Shown piece after piece: positions 27,437 through 36,107 of a DNA stretch of 64,000 nucleotides. Numbering within the stretch: the stretch's first letter is position 1; each line of letters starts with the position of its first letter. Below the pieces are notes generated by a model that did not search any database, was not told the origin of the DNA, and saw only the letters and a program-made list of their open reading frames with translations. Origin of the DNA: DASSFG01 sp035547915. GTDB taxonomy: Bacteria; Planctomycetota; Planctomycetia; Pirellulales; JAICIG01. A program made the translations under genes and the position numbers. The stretch covers positions 1 through 64,000 of the forward strand of contig DASZTS010000018.1 in the NCBI GenBank assembly GCA_035547915.1, read 5' to 3'.

Positions 27437-27637
27437 TTATCGAGTTGGCTCGGCCGGGACTGGCTGCTCGGTCGGAGACGTCGGTAAGAGCGATTCGTCC
27501 ATCGTCATGAGATAGACCACCATAGCGACGAGCATGAGTACGACAGCGACGAAAACTCGCCAATCTTGGTGCGGCCGCCATCGCTCCTCCGACGCCTGCT
27601 CCGCCTTATGTCCGCCCTGTTTTGACTTGTTGCTCAC
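27437..27637 (-). CDS. Small single-span membrane protein
   Basis: 66 residues. A charged N-terminus (HKAEQASEERWRPHQDW) precedes one membrane helix (VFVAVVLMLVAMVVYLMTM), then a short Pro-rich tail. Single-TM proteins of this shape are common in planctomycetes; no function is known. AAGGAGATTC lies just upstream of the ATG, so translation is likely. Confidence 0.6.
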   Translation of the reverse strand: MSNKSKQGGHKAEQASEERWRPHQDWRVFVAVVLMLVAMVVYLMTMDESLLPTSPTEQPVPAEPTR

Positions 27638-27856
27638 TCAGAATCTCCTTCGCCACCCGGCCTGGCACAGGCCGAAAAAAAGAGGCGCGGCCGTCTAACC
27701 GGAGCTCTTCGCGCGGTGTAAACGGCTACGCCTTCGACCTGCCCGCCATTGCTTTTATCGAGAACGACGCGAACCCGCGTCGATTGTCGCCAACAATATA
27801 ACGCAGTCAACGTGCCAAATGCCACGCAATCACGTGGGCTATGCGACGAAGTCGCG

Positions 27857-28045
27857 ATGAAAACTTGGGGCTCAATAATGGCGGGCGCCGTGCTCGCTGG
27901 GGTTGCTCGATCTTGCGCCACCAGCCGGACCAATGCCGTTGGTCATGCCGGCGGAGAACGGACCCGGGAGCGTCTTCTGGCTCAACGATGGCACCAGTCT
28001 TGCACTGGGTCAGCCCAGTTTCCGAAATCCGCAGGAGAACATTCC
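27857..28045 (+). pseudogene. Possible frameshifted small secreted protein
   Basis: An ATG at 27857 opens MKTWGSIMAGAVLAGVARSC, a plausible signal-peptide start, but the frame then turns into Arg-rich sequence. A different frame from about 27900 reads LAPPAGPMPLVMPAENGPG and then SVFWLNDGTSLALGQPSFRNP up to the YHS gene. Joined by one frameshift near 27900 these would make one small secreted protein. I do not recognise the family, and a sequencing or assembly error is possible. The remaining 27638-27856 stretch is non-coding and should hold the divergent promoters. Confidence 0.3.
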
Positions 28046-28222
28046 ATGGCCACCGATCCCGTTTGCCACATGGAAGTCGACGAAGCGACAGCCCTGACCG
28101 CGGATGTCGACGGTCATCGTTATTACTTCTGTAGCGAACAGTGCCGCGAAGCGTTCGTCGGCGAGCCCGACTTGCCAGAGGAATCGCAACAACCGACCGC
28201 AGGCTATCCCACCGAACGTTGA
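28046..28222 (+). CDS. YHS-domain protein
   Basis: 58 residues. It has the YHS metal-binding pattern: MATDPVCHMEVDEATA, then GHRYYFCSEQCREAF. The three cysteines (C7, C29 and C33) and H8 match the domain found in P-type ATPases, TRASH-like proteins and small stand-alone metal-binding proteins. It is probably a heavy-metal carrier or sensor. The start at 28046 follows AGGAGA by eight bases; a longer frame begins upstream but has no domain match. Confidence 0.82.
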   Translation: MATDPVCHMEVDEATALTADVDGHRYYFCSEQCREAFVGEPDLPEESQQPTAGYPTER

Positions 28223-28531
28223 AGCGCACGAGATTTCTTGTTCGACTTTCGCTCTGCGGACGTCGTCGATGAAGGCCTTGCGCGCATCGCCGGGCGCCAG
28301 ATTAGCGGTCGGTGTTGTGGCCGTCTTGGCCGTTAGGCGGCCAATCGCATCCAGGCGACATGCACGGCTTGGTGCGCAAAGCTCGCCTACGGTCCTGTAA
28401 CCGCACCTGTCAGCGCGTTGGTACTTGCCAGCGTGACGGGCCGTACAGGAACGCCCCGCATACCTTTTCGAACGCGGCCCATAGCATTTGCCAGTATTGA
28501 TTCGTAACCCCTCAAGGAGGTGAACGGTTAC
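28223..28531. other. Intergenic region between the YHS and MscS genes
   Basis: About 309 bp. I see no convincing gene, RNA or repeat. A strong AGGAGG at 28515-28520 is the ribosome site of the MscS gene. Antisense open frames through this stretch are Arg/Cys-rich and look spurious. Confidence 0.5.
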
Positions 28532-29956
28532 ATGGGAGGAAGAACAATCGTGTCGTATCTCATCTGCCTGTTGCTCGTGTCGGCGGTCCCTTCGGCGCAG
28601 GCGCAAACGACGGCGCCGCAGCCGGCCAAGCCTGCCGCGCCGCAGACGCCCCAGAAGGTTGACGTCGAGCCCGTAGCGCACGACGACCAGATCGCGCGTC
28701 GCCTGCAACGTATCCTCGACGCGACGGGCTGGTTCGACAACGCCAAGGTGAAGGTCAACGAAGGTGTGGTCTTCTTGGCCGGGAAGACGTCCTCCGATGA
28801 CTATAAAAAATGGGCCGGATCGCTGGCCGAGAAAACGGAGGACGTGGTGGCGGTGGTCAATCAAATCGACCTCCAAGAGCCGCCCATCCTCGATGTGCGT
28901 CCGGCGGTGGGGCAGCTTCGCTCGATGGCGAAAGAAGCCGTGCGCACCTCGCCGCTAGTCGTATTGGCCCTGATAATCCTCATCTTGGCTTGGTTCGCGG
29001 CCAAACTGACGCGGCGCATGGGGGAGGTCGTCCTGCAACGACGGTTACACAATGCTTTGATCATCGAAGTTGCCTCGCGTACGCTCGCGATACCCGTCTT
29101 TCTCTGCGGGCTCTACCTGGTTCTGCAAGTCTCCGGGCTGAGCCGGCTGGCGCTGACGATTTTGGGAGGGACGGGCCTCGCGGGGTTAGTGCTCGGTATC
29201 GCGTTCCGCGACATCCTGGAAAACTTTCTGGCGAGTATTCTGATCAGCGTGCAGAACCCCTTCAGGACCGGCGACCTGATCGAGGTGGACGGCAAGCAAG
29301 GCTTCGTGCAGCGCGTCACCACGCGCGGCACCGTGTTGATGGCGTTCGACGGAACCTACGTGCTCGTGCCGAATTCGACCGTCTATAAGAGCACGATCCA
29401 CAACCTGACGGCAAACCCCAAGATGCGGCAGGAGTTCGTCGTGCGCATAGGGTACCTCGACTCCGTGAACGCGGCCCAGGATGCCGCCATTTCGGTCCTG
29501 CACCAACATCCCGCGATCCTCCAAGACCCAGAACCGATGGTGCTCGTCGACGAACTCGATGCCGCGTCGGTCGTCCTGCGCATCTATTTCTGGGTCGACG
29601 CGCGACAATACAGCGACCTGAAGGTGCGCTCCTCCGCCATGCGTCAGGTCAAAAGCGCGTTGCAAGAAGCCAAAATGCTCTCGCCGGATGGCATCCAACA
29701 AATCGCCTTCCCGAAGGGCATTGTGGTTTATCAGGATGACCAGAAGAAGCGTGCGAATCAGGACGCGAAAAGCGTCCGCGCTACGTCGGCTCCCGCCGAG
29801 ACGTGTAGTGGCGAGAGTTGCAAGCCGTCGGTCGCAGCGGAGGGCGGGTTGCGGAGCGAAGCCCGCGAACTGCACGAGCAAGCGGCCGAAGCGCCACTTC
29901 CTCTTCCGGGAGAGAACCTTCTGTCACCCACCGCGTCGAACGGGCGGCACGAGTGA
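28532..29956 (+). CDS. BON-domain MscS-family mechanosensitive channel
   Basis: 474 residues. A signal peptide (about 1-26, ending AQA) leads to a BON-like domain (about 45-115, IARRLQRILDATGWFDNAKVKV, VVNQIDL). Three membrane segments follow (about 140-220), then the MscS pore and beta domain: TILGGTGLAGLVLGIAFRDILENFLASI, NPFRTGDLIEVDGKQGFVQRV and LVPNSTVYKSTIHNL. The C-terminal tail is charged and has CSGESC. MscS proteins open on membrane tension to release osmolytes; BON fusions are known in this family. The ATG at 28532 is preferred over the GTG at 28520, which lies inside the Shine-Dalgarno sequence. Confidence 0.9.
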   Translation: MGGRTIVSYLICLLLVSAVPSAQAQTTAPQPAKPAAPQTPQKVDVEPVAHDDQIARRLQRILDATGWFDNAKVKVNEGVVFLAGKTSSDDYKKWAGSLAEKTEDVVAVVNQIDLQEPPILDVRPAVGQLRSMAKEAVRTSPLVVLALIILILAWFAAKLTRRMGEVVLQRRLHNALIIEVASRTLAIPVFLCGLYLVLQVSGLSRLALTILGGTGLAGLVLGIAFRDILENFLASILISVQNPFRTGDLIEVDGKQGFVQRVTTRGTVLMAFDGTYVLVPNSTVYKSTIHNLTANPKMRQEFVVRIGYLDSVNAAQDAAISVLHQHPAILQDPEPMVLVDELDAASVVLRIYFWVDARQYSDLKVRSSAMRQVKSALQEAKMLSPDGIQQIAFPKGIVVYQDDQKKRANQDAKSVRATSAPAETCSGESCKPSVAAEGGLRSEARELHEQAAEAPLPLPGENLLSPTASNGRHE

Positions 29957-29979
29957 TCCATTTGGCTAGACCGGCGCGG

Positions 29980-31575
29980 CTAGTGCGTCGCCAGGCCCGA
30001 TTCGCTGACGGCGCGGCGCATGACGAATACCAGCGGAAAGACGATCGCCGCGCCGACGGCGGCCAGCCAGAAGACGTCCAGATACGACATCAAGCGCGCC
30101 TGTTCACGGACCATCTGATAGAGCATGGCGAATCCCTGACGATCGGCCGCCGCGGGGGCCGTACCGATCGCGGTATCCAGTTGGCCTGTCAGCGCGCCGA
30201 GCGTCGTCGCGACGTGGGGATTCGCCGAGTGAATGTGCTCCACCAGCCGCAGTTGATGGAACTGTGAGCGGCGATCGAGCATGGTCGTCGCTACGGCGAT
30301 GCCGAAGCTGGCGCCTTCGTTCCGCACCAGATTGAAAAGCCCGCTGGCGTTGCTGGTCTGGTTGGCCGAGATATAGACATAGGCGGCCGTGTTGAGAGGC
30401 ACGAACAGAAAACCCATGCCGAAGAGTTGCAACGAACGCGGCACGATGATCGTGTAGGGCGAGGCCTCCAGGTTCAGCAACGCCTGCCAGTATGAGCCGG
30501 CCGTCACACAGATCAATCCGAACCCGATCAGCCAGCGGGCGTCGGTCTTGCGCCCCAACAGGAAACCGACCACCGGCATCGCGGCCATCGGAAACAGCGC
30601 CGTGGGCGACATCACCAGCCCCGCCCGTGTGGCATCGTAGCCGAACAGCTCTTGCAGCATCTGCGGCAGGTTGGCGTTGCTGCCGTAAAGGGCACCGAAG
30701 GCGATGAAGATGATCACCGCCGTGACGGCGAAATTACGCTCCTTCAAGAGCCGCAGGTTGAGAATCGGCTGTGGGTGCCGCAGTTCCCAGATCACGAGCA
30801 CCACCAGCCCGACCACCGCGATCGCCATGAACGTCATGACGAATTCGGACCAGAACCAGTCGTATTCCTGCCCCTTGGCATAAACGACCTCCAGCGATCC
30901 GAAGGTGAGTGTCACCAGGCAGATGCCGACGTAGTCGATCTTGAAGCCCGACCGCCGAGAACGGGCCCGCTCTTCGGCCATATGCGGAGGATCTTGCACG
31001 ATGACGCTGGTGAGCAACAGCGAGAGGCAACCGACCGGTATGTTGATGAAGAACAGCCAATGCCAGGTATAGTTATCGGTGATCCAGCCGCCCAGCGTGG
31101 GACCGAGGACCGGGGCCACCACGACGGCGACGCCGTAGACGGCCATGGCCATGCCCCGTTTTTCCGGCGGAAAAGTATCGACCAGGATCCCCTGTTCCGA
31201 TGGTTGTAGCCCACCGCCGCCGGCTCCTTGCAGGATGCGGAAGAAGATCAACTCCTCGAGCGTGCGCGACATACCGCACAGTGCCGAACTGACCGTGAAG
31301 AGAAACACGCAAGCCATGTAAAAGCGCTTGCGTCCGATGAGGTTCGAGAACCAGCCGGAGAGCGGCAGCACGATGGCGTTGGCGACGAGATAGCTGGTCA
31401 GCACCCACGTGCTCTGGCTCTTGCCCGCCCCCAGGCCGCCGGCGATGTGCGGCAGGGCGACGTTGGCGATCGTTGTGTCGAGCACCTCCATGAACGTAGC
31501 CATGGTGACCGTCAGCGCGACGATCCAGGGATTGACGCCCGGAGCGACGGCCGAACTCTGCTGCGGGCGGCTCAT
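29980..31575 (-). CDS. DHA2-family (EmrB/QacA-type) MFS drug exporter
   Basis: 531 residues with about 14 membrane segments. Motif sequences: MATFMEVLDTTIANVALPHIAG (TM1, motif D1), GWFSNLIGRKRFY (motif A), RILQGAGGGGLQPSEQ (motif B) and GVAVVVAPVLGPTLGGWI (motif C, antiporter signature). It couples proton import to export of lipophilic compounds, usually with an EmrA-type adaptor. The start codon overlaps the stop of the upstream adaptor gene (ATGA), so the two are translationally coupled. Confidence 0.93.
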   Translation of the reverse strand: MSRPQQSSAVAPGVNPWIVALTVTMATFMEVLDTTIANVALPHIAGGLGAGKSQSTWVLTSYLVANAIVLPLSGWFSNLIGRKRFYMACVFLFTVSSALCGMSRTLEELIFFRILQGAGGGGLQPSEQGILVDTFPPEKRGMAMAVYGVAVVVAPVLGPTLGGWITDNYTWHWLFFINIPVGCLSLLLTSVIVQDPPHMAEERARSRRSGFKIDYVGICLVTLTFGSLEVVYAKGQEYDWFWSEFVMTFMAIAVVGLVVLVIWELRHPQPILNLRLLKERNFAVTAVIIFIAFGALYGSNANLPQMLQELFGYDATRAGLVMSPTALFPMAAMPVVGFLLGRKTDARWLIGFGLICVTAGSYWQALLNLEASPYTIIVPRSLQLFGMGFLFVPLNTAAYVYISANQTSNASGLFNLVRNEGASFGIAVATTMLDRRSQFHQLRLVEHIHSANPHVATTLGALTGQLDTAIGTAPAAADRQGFAMLYQMVREQARLMSYLDVFWLAAVGAAIVFPLVFVMRRAVSESGLATH

Positions 31576-33167
31576 GGTGCCTCGTCGGCGGAGGTCTCGC
31601 TCCGGTGGATTGCCGCGGGACCGGCGCCTTCGTCGGGCGGCAAGGTATCGCCGACCGCGCGCAACCGCTGGCCTGCTTCGCTGCCGGTCGGTCGTTCCTT
31701 GAAACGCACAACCGGCACGACGGAAAGGCCGACGAAGAGCGGCGTGTCGCGCGGCGGTGGCTCGGTCAATTCGATCCGCACGGGCAGCCGTTGCACGACC
31801 TTGATGTAGTTGCCCGTCGCGTTCTCTGGTGGCAGCAGCGCGCCGGCCGCGCCGGTCGCCGGGCTGAAACCGACGACGCGCCCCGGAAAGACACGATCGG
31901 GGTACGCATCGACGTGCAGGTCGACGGGCAGGCCGATGCGGATGTATTGAAGTTGTGTCTCCTTGAAGTTCGCATCCACCCAGACATGCAGCGGACGCGC
32001 CGACAACAACGTCTGGCCGGGCTGCACGTGGTTTCCGGGATGGACGGAGCGATGCTCGATATATCCCGCGATCTCCGAGCGGATTTCCGTGTAACTGAGG
32101 TTGAGTCGGGCCTCCCGCAGATCGGCCTTGGCTTCGGCCAGCGACGCCTGGGCCACCTGCGTCGCCGGTGCCCGCTCGACGATCCGGTCGAAGGCCGCCT
32201 CCAGCCCTTCGTCGGAATCCATGTGAATGACCTGTTCGAAGGTCTCATCGGGCGTCAGGTGATGCAAGTCGAAGGGAATACCGACCTGCGACAGCGCATT
32301 GCCGATGTTCGAGACGGCTTCTTGGATGGTCGATTGCTGCGCCTCAAGATTCTCGGGCACGTCGAGCGGCTTTTCGGTATCCGGCGGCAGCCCCAATCCG
32401 GCCCGAGTCTCCTGCACCTCCGCCCAGGCCTCGCGGACGTCTTCTTGTGCCACGCGGAGTTGGTTGTCGCGGTCGTCGAGCTCCGCCTGGGTGGCCGAGC
32501 CCTTGCGAACCAAGGCCGCGATCCGTTGCTGGTCGAGTTCGGCCAGGTGCAGGCTCGATTGCCGGGCCCGCAAGGTCGCCACGTCGGCCCGCAATTCCGC
32601 GACCTGCCTCCGCAGCCGCTCTTGTGAGCTTTTGCGGCTAAACCAGTTCGCGCGGGCACGTGAGAGCTGGGCTTTTACATTGGCGCGGGCTTCCGCCAGA
32701 TTCGCCCCGGCTTCTTCCACGGCGGCTTCGCGTTGGGCCAGCGTAACTTCGAATGGCTCGCGATCGAGCAGCACAAGGAGGGTGCCGGGCTCGACGTAAT
32801 CGTCTTCGTCGACGAGTACCTTGGTCACAAGCCCCGACACCCGCGGGCCGACATTCGTCAGATGGGCGGCGATGAAGGCATCATCGGTATCGACCGTGTT
32901 GAAGAACTCGATCAGGCGCGGAATGCCGAAGTACGCGCCGACGGCGAGCACCGCGATGACGATCGCTCCCACCACCAGCCGCTTGCGGAGACGTGCTTTC
33001 CGCTCTTGGCGCTGCTGCTCCTCGTCGGGCTTCTCCACCGTCGGGCGCGCCCCGCCGGCATCGACGACATATTGAAAGGCGTTCGGGAAGCTGGGGTCGT
33101 CCAACAGACGATCCGACTCGTCGTGGCCATCGTCGCGATGCAAGGTTGCATTTCCGACCGTTGTCAT
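31572..33167 (-). CDS. EmrA-type HlyD-family membrane fusion protein
   Basis: 531 residues, longer than E. coli EmrA (about 390). One N-terminal membrane helix (about 64-86) is followed by VDTDDAFIAAHLTNVGPRVSG, the signature opening of EmrA/VceA adaptors. The coiled-coil hairpin (about 140-365) is enlarged, with an insert around IPFDLHHLTPDETFEQV and HMDSDEGLEAAFDRI. The barrel half SYTEIRSEIAGYIEHRSVHP and C-terminal beta domain follow. It forms the periplasmic bridge for the downstream EmrB-like exporter, with which it shares an ATGA overlap. It is the first gene of the two-gene operon. Confidence 0.92.
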   Translation of the reverse strand: MTTVGNATLHRDDGHDESDRLLDDPSFPNAFQYVVDAGGARPTVEKPDEEQQRQERKARLRKRLVVGAIVIAVLAVGAYFGIPRLIEFFNTVDTDDAFIAAHLTNVGPRVSGLVTKVLVDEDDYVEPGTLLVLLDREPFEVTLAQREAAVEEAGANLAEARANVKAQLSRARANWFSRKSSQERLRRQVAELRADVATLRARQSSLHLAELDQQRIAALVRKGSATQAELDDRDNQLRVAQEDVREAWAEVQETRAGLGLPPDTEKPLDVPENLEAQQSTIQEAVSNIGNALSQVGIPFDLHHLTPDETFEQVIHMDSDEGLEAAFDRIVERAPATQVAQASLAEAKADLREARLNLSYTEIRSEIAGYIEHRSVHPGNHVQPGQTLLSARPLHVWVDANFKETQLQYIRIGLPVDLHVDAYPDRVFPGRVVGFSPATGAAGALLPPENATGNYIKVVQRLPVRIELTEPPPRDTPLFVGLSVVPVVRFKERPTGSEAGQRLRAVGDTLPPDEGAGPAAIHRSETSADEAP

Positions 33168-33319
33168 TCATCACACGCCAATCGTCCAGGCGGCCGGTCG
33201 ATCGGAGATCCGTACGCCGGCCCACTGCCCGTGCCGATTCGTGCAAAGAGCGCGCCTAACGCGAGCGGCGCGCCGACATGTCCGTAATTGGCATACAGCC
33301 AAGAAGCCCAGCGATTTTT

Positions 33320-34558
33320 CTAATAGCTGACCCATTGAAGCCAAGCCACGCCCAGGCCGGTGGTGAGCAGGGTCAGCGGCAGGCCAACTTTTAGATATTC
33401 CAAGAAGCTGATCTCCGCGCCGGAGCGCCGGGCGCTTTCCACCACGATCAGATTTGCGACCGAACCGAGCAACGTGAGGTTCCCAGCGAGCGTGCTCGAC
33501 ATGGATAGCGCCAGCCACGCCCGCTCTTGCTGAGAAGTTACTTCGATCAACGGCTTGAAGAGCAACACCGCCGGCACGTTCGAGACAAGATTCGAGAGCC
33601 CGACCGACAAACCGCTCACCATCACCACCGGCGATTGCCGCAACGATTGCCAGCGATCCAGGTTCCAGGCATGCACGACGTTGACCTCGAAGGCGTGAAC
33701 GACTACGAAGAGGCCGGTGAACATCACCAGCAATGGCCAATCGACGGCGCGATAGATCTTCTCCGGTCGGACGCGGCTCAGCATCATGACCCCCGCCGCG
33801 GTCAGGGCGACCAAGCTGATCGGTTGCCCGGCGAAGAACAACACGACCGTAGCCAACGTGATAGCGACGCTCTTGACCAAGAGCGGGCGGTGAACCTGCA
33901 CGAGTGGCCGACGCCTGGGGCTAGACCACGGCGCGACAACCAATTGCTTTCGATATACCCAGGCCACCACGATAAACGTGACCACCAGTCCGACGAGTGC
34001 GATCGGACCGAGCTTCGCACAGAATCGAAGATACGAGATCCCCGAGAACGAACCGATCATGATGTTTTGAGGATTGCCGGTGATCGTGGCCACCGAGCCG
34101 ACATTGGCCGCGGCTGCCAGGCCGATCAGGTAGGGCATCGGTGGCCGCCTCAATCTTCGGCACAGGCCGACGACCAGCGGCGTCAAGGCCACGCACACGA
34201 CATCGTTCACGAGGAAGGCCGACAAAAACCCGGAGAGCCCGATGGTGGTGGCGAGCATCGGCATCGGCGCGCCGAAATAGTCGGCGATTGCTTCGGTCAC
34301 CACGGCGAAGAATCCGGATAGGTTCAGGTATGCGACGACCACCATCATGCTGAATAGCAGCACGATGGTTTGATAGTCGACCGCGCGGGCGGCGTCGGGA
34401 AGGTCGAGCAGTCCGCTTGCTAACACGGCCGCGGCCCCGATCAACGCGATGCCGGCGCGATCGACCCTCAGGCCGGGTACCTTGCCGATCGCAAGGCCGA
34501 AATACGTGGCGGCGAAGATCAGCGTCGTCAGCAACATTGTGGGATCGGGATCAGTCAT
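33320..34558 (-). CDS. ArsB/NhaD/SLC13-type anion permease
   Basis: 412 residues with about 11 membrane segments. Characteristic re-entrant loops are visible: FLSAFLVNDVVCVALTPLVVG and VGSVATITGNPQNIMIG in the first half, and LSNLVSNVPAVLLFKPL and SSTLAGNLTLLGSVANLIV in the second. This is the ion transporter superfamily that includes CitMHS, ArsB and DASS carriers; GNPQN and SNVPAV fit the ArsB/NhaD branch. The substrate cannot be told. The start overlaps the upstream MFS gene stop by 8 bp, so the two are coupled. Confidence 0.85.
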   Translation of the reverse strand: MTDPDPTMLLTTLIFAATYFGLAIGKVPGLRVDRAGIALIGAAAVLASGLLDLPDAARAVDYQTIVLLFSMMVVVAYLNLSGFFAVVTEAIADYFGAPMPMLATTIGLSGFLSAFLVNDVVCVALTPLVVGLCRRLRRPPMPYLIGLAAAANVGSVATITGNPQNIMIGSFSGISYLRFCAKLGPIALVGLVVTFIVVAWVYRKQLVVAPWSSPRRRPLVQVHRPLLVKSVAITLATVVLFFAGQPISLVALTAAGVMMLSRVRPEKIYRAVDWPLLVMFTGLFVVVHAFEVNVVHAWNLDRWQSLRQSPVVMVSGLSVGLSNLVSNVPAVLLFKPLIEVTSQQERAWLALSMSSTLAGNLTLLGSVANLIVVESARRSGAEISFLEYLKVGLPLTLLTTGLGVAWLQWVSY

Positions 34559-35825
34559 GGTCGTCGGAGGCGGTTGCTACGTGCAAATTGGGGCCGGTCG
34601 ATCGCCGAAGGCGTGCCTGGTCGGCGGTTGTACGCTCAGAAAGATCGGTGTCGGCCGAGTTAAGGCGCAATGTCTCAGGGACCAAGGCTAGCAACACGAG
34701 CGTTGCCAGCCCGCCCACGATCGCTAAGGTGCCGAACAGGCCGCGATACCCCAATGCTTCGACGAGCAGAGCCGAAACCGCCGGTCCCAAAGCTGAGCCA
34801 AAGACCAGCGATGTGCCAACGATAACCTGCGCTTCACTCACGCGTCGGGCATCGCCGAGCCGATCGGTCACCCAGGTACCCGCCACCACGGAAAACAGAC
34901 CGCTACACACACCGTCGAGCACCTGCACGGCAAGAACCTGCCACGCTGCCTCGGCTCGGGCGAGCAGAGCCAGACGCGCCGACATGGCGACCCAACACAC
35001 GATCAGTAGCGGTCGTCGACCGATGCGGTCGGCCAAACGGCCCGCCGGTCGTACGATCAAAGTCCACGCCACCATGCTGACCACGAACGCATAAGAAAGC
35101 ACGCGGGTGGGAGCCTCCAGATCGCGCGTCAAAAACAGGCCGAGATAGACGCCCGCCGGGGCATTGCAGAAGTGAAACAGCACCATCGCCACGATAAAGG
35201 CCCACAGCGCACGATCGTATCCGCCAACTCGCGCCGGCGATTGCTCCACGATCGATCGTTCCGCCAAGCGATTTCGTTCGTGAATCATCAGACCGAGGAT
35301 CACTGCCAGACATTGCAGAGCGACCAACCAAATGAGGATTGAACCGACGCCGTGCCGTTCTGCCCACAATCCGCCAGCAAGCGCCACGATGACGACACCT
35401 ACCGGCCGAAAGAACCGCAGGGCGCCCAGCGCCGAGCCCACACGATCCGGCGCAGCGAGCGATGCGGCTTCGGCACCCGCCAGGCTTTCTATCACGGCGC
35501 GGCAGATGCCATTTTCCGCGAACAGCGTCACCAGGACGCCGAGCCAGACGATACTGTGCGCGACCGGCAGTAACATCGTCGCGACAGCCAGCAGGACGAG
35601 CGCCGCCACGAGAAACGGTTTACGCCACTGCCAACGATCCGCCCACAGTCCGATGGGAAACTGCGCCAAACTGGTCAAGGCGGCGAGCGTCGATACGATG
35701 CCGATTTGCCCGTCCGACAATCCCTTTTGGCTCAGGTAGAGGGGCAGGAACGGCAGCGTAAAACCGATGCCCGCCATTCCCAGCAAATACGATCCATACA
35801 GTGCGAGGCTGTTGCGCAAGTTCAT
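34551..35825 (-). CDS. MFS transporter (12-TM type)
   Basis: 424 residues, about 12 membrane segments. Motif A-like sequences are PIGLWADRWQWRKPFL and PAGRLADRIGRRPLL. The N-terminus MNLRNSLALYGSYLLGMAGIG and GFTLPFLPLYL fits sugar/drug MFS proteins. The C-terminal tail is cytoplasmic and charged (about 385-424). The start at 35825 is chosen as it sits at the first membrane segment; longer frames (to 35933) add a low-quality hydrophilic leader. Coupled to the downstream ArsB/NhaD-type permease by an 8-bp overlap, which suggests a shared physiological role. Confidence 0.82.
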   Translation of the reverse strand: MNLRNSLALYGSYLLGMAGIGFTLPFLPLYLSQKGLSDGQIGIVSTLAALTSLAQFPIGLWADRWQWRKPFLVAALVLLAVATMLLPVAHSIVWLGVLVTLFAENGICRAVIESLAGAEAASLAAPDRVGSALGALRFFRPVGVVIVALAGGLWAERHGVGSILIWLVALQCLAVILGLMIHERNRLAERSIVEQSPARVGGYDRALWAFIVAMVLFHFCNAPAGVYLGLFLTRDLEAPTRVLSYAFVVSMVAWTLIVRPAGRLADRIGRRPLLIVCWVAMSARLALLARAEAAWQVLAVQVLDGVCSGLFSVVAGTWVTDRLGDARRVSEAQVIVGTSLVFGSALGPAVSALLVEALGYRGLFGTLAIVGGLATLVLLALVPETLRLNSADTDLSERTTADQARLRRSTGPNLHVATASDDHD

Positions 35826-36107
35826 GGAATCATCCGAGCAATTCTTTGGGCCTGCATTGTCACCAGGAGAACTTGCCATGCACTTCGCAATCGACATGCC
35901 TTCGTCGCTCGACAACCGATGGAAAAACATCACCGCAAGAAATGGCCGTGTTCATAGCGTTCCCATGAGTCGCGATTTGCTTATCGCCCGGCAAGTGGGC
36001 GCAAAGCCCCCGCGTGGCGGGAGAGATTTGCCCAAGAAGATAGCGACGCCTTCGCAATGAAACGCGGCTTCGCCAACGATGGCGACGAGTTCAATCCAGA
36101 CCAGCGG

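Noticed and set aside
28010..28876. 288-codon minus-strand frame across the YHS to MscS gap
   Set aside because: Overlaps two good sense genes; the intergenic part is Arg/Cys-rich without domain similarity.
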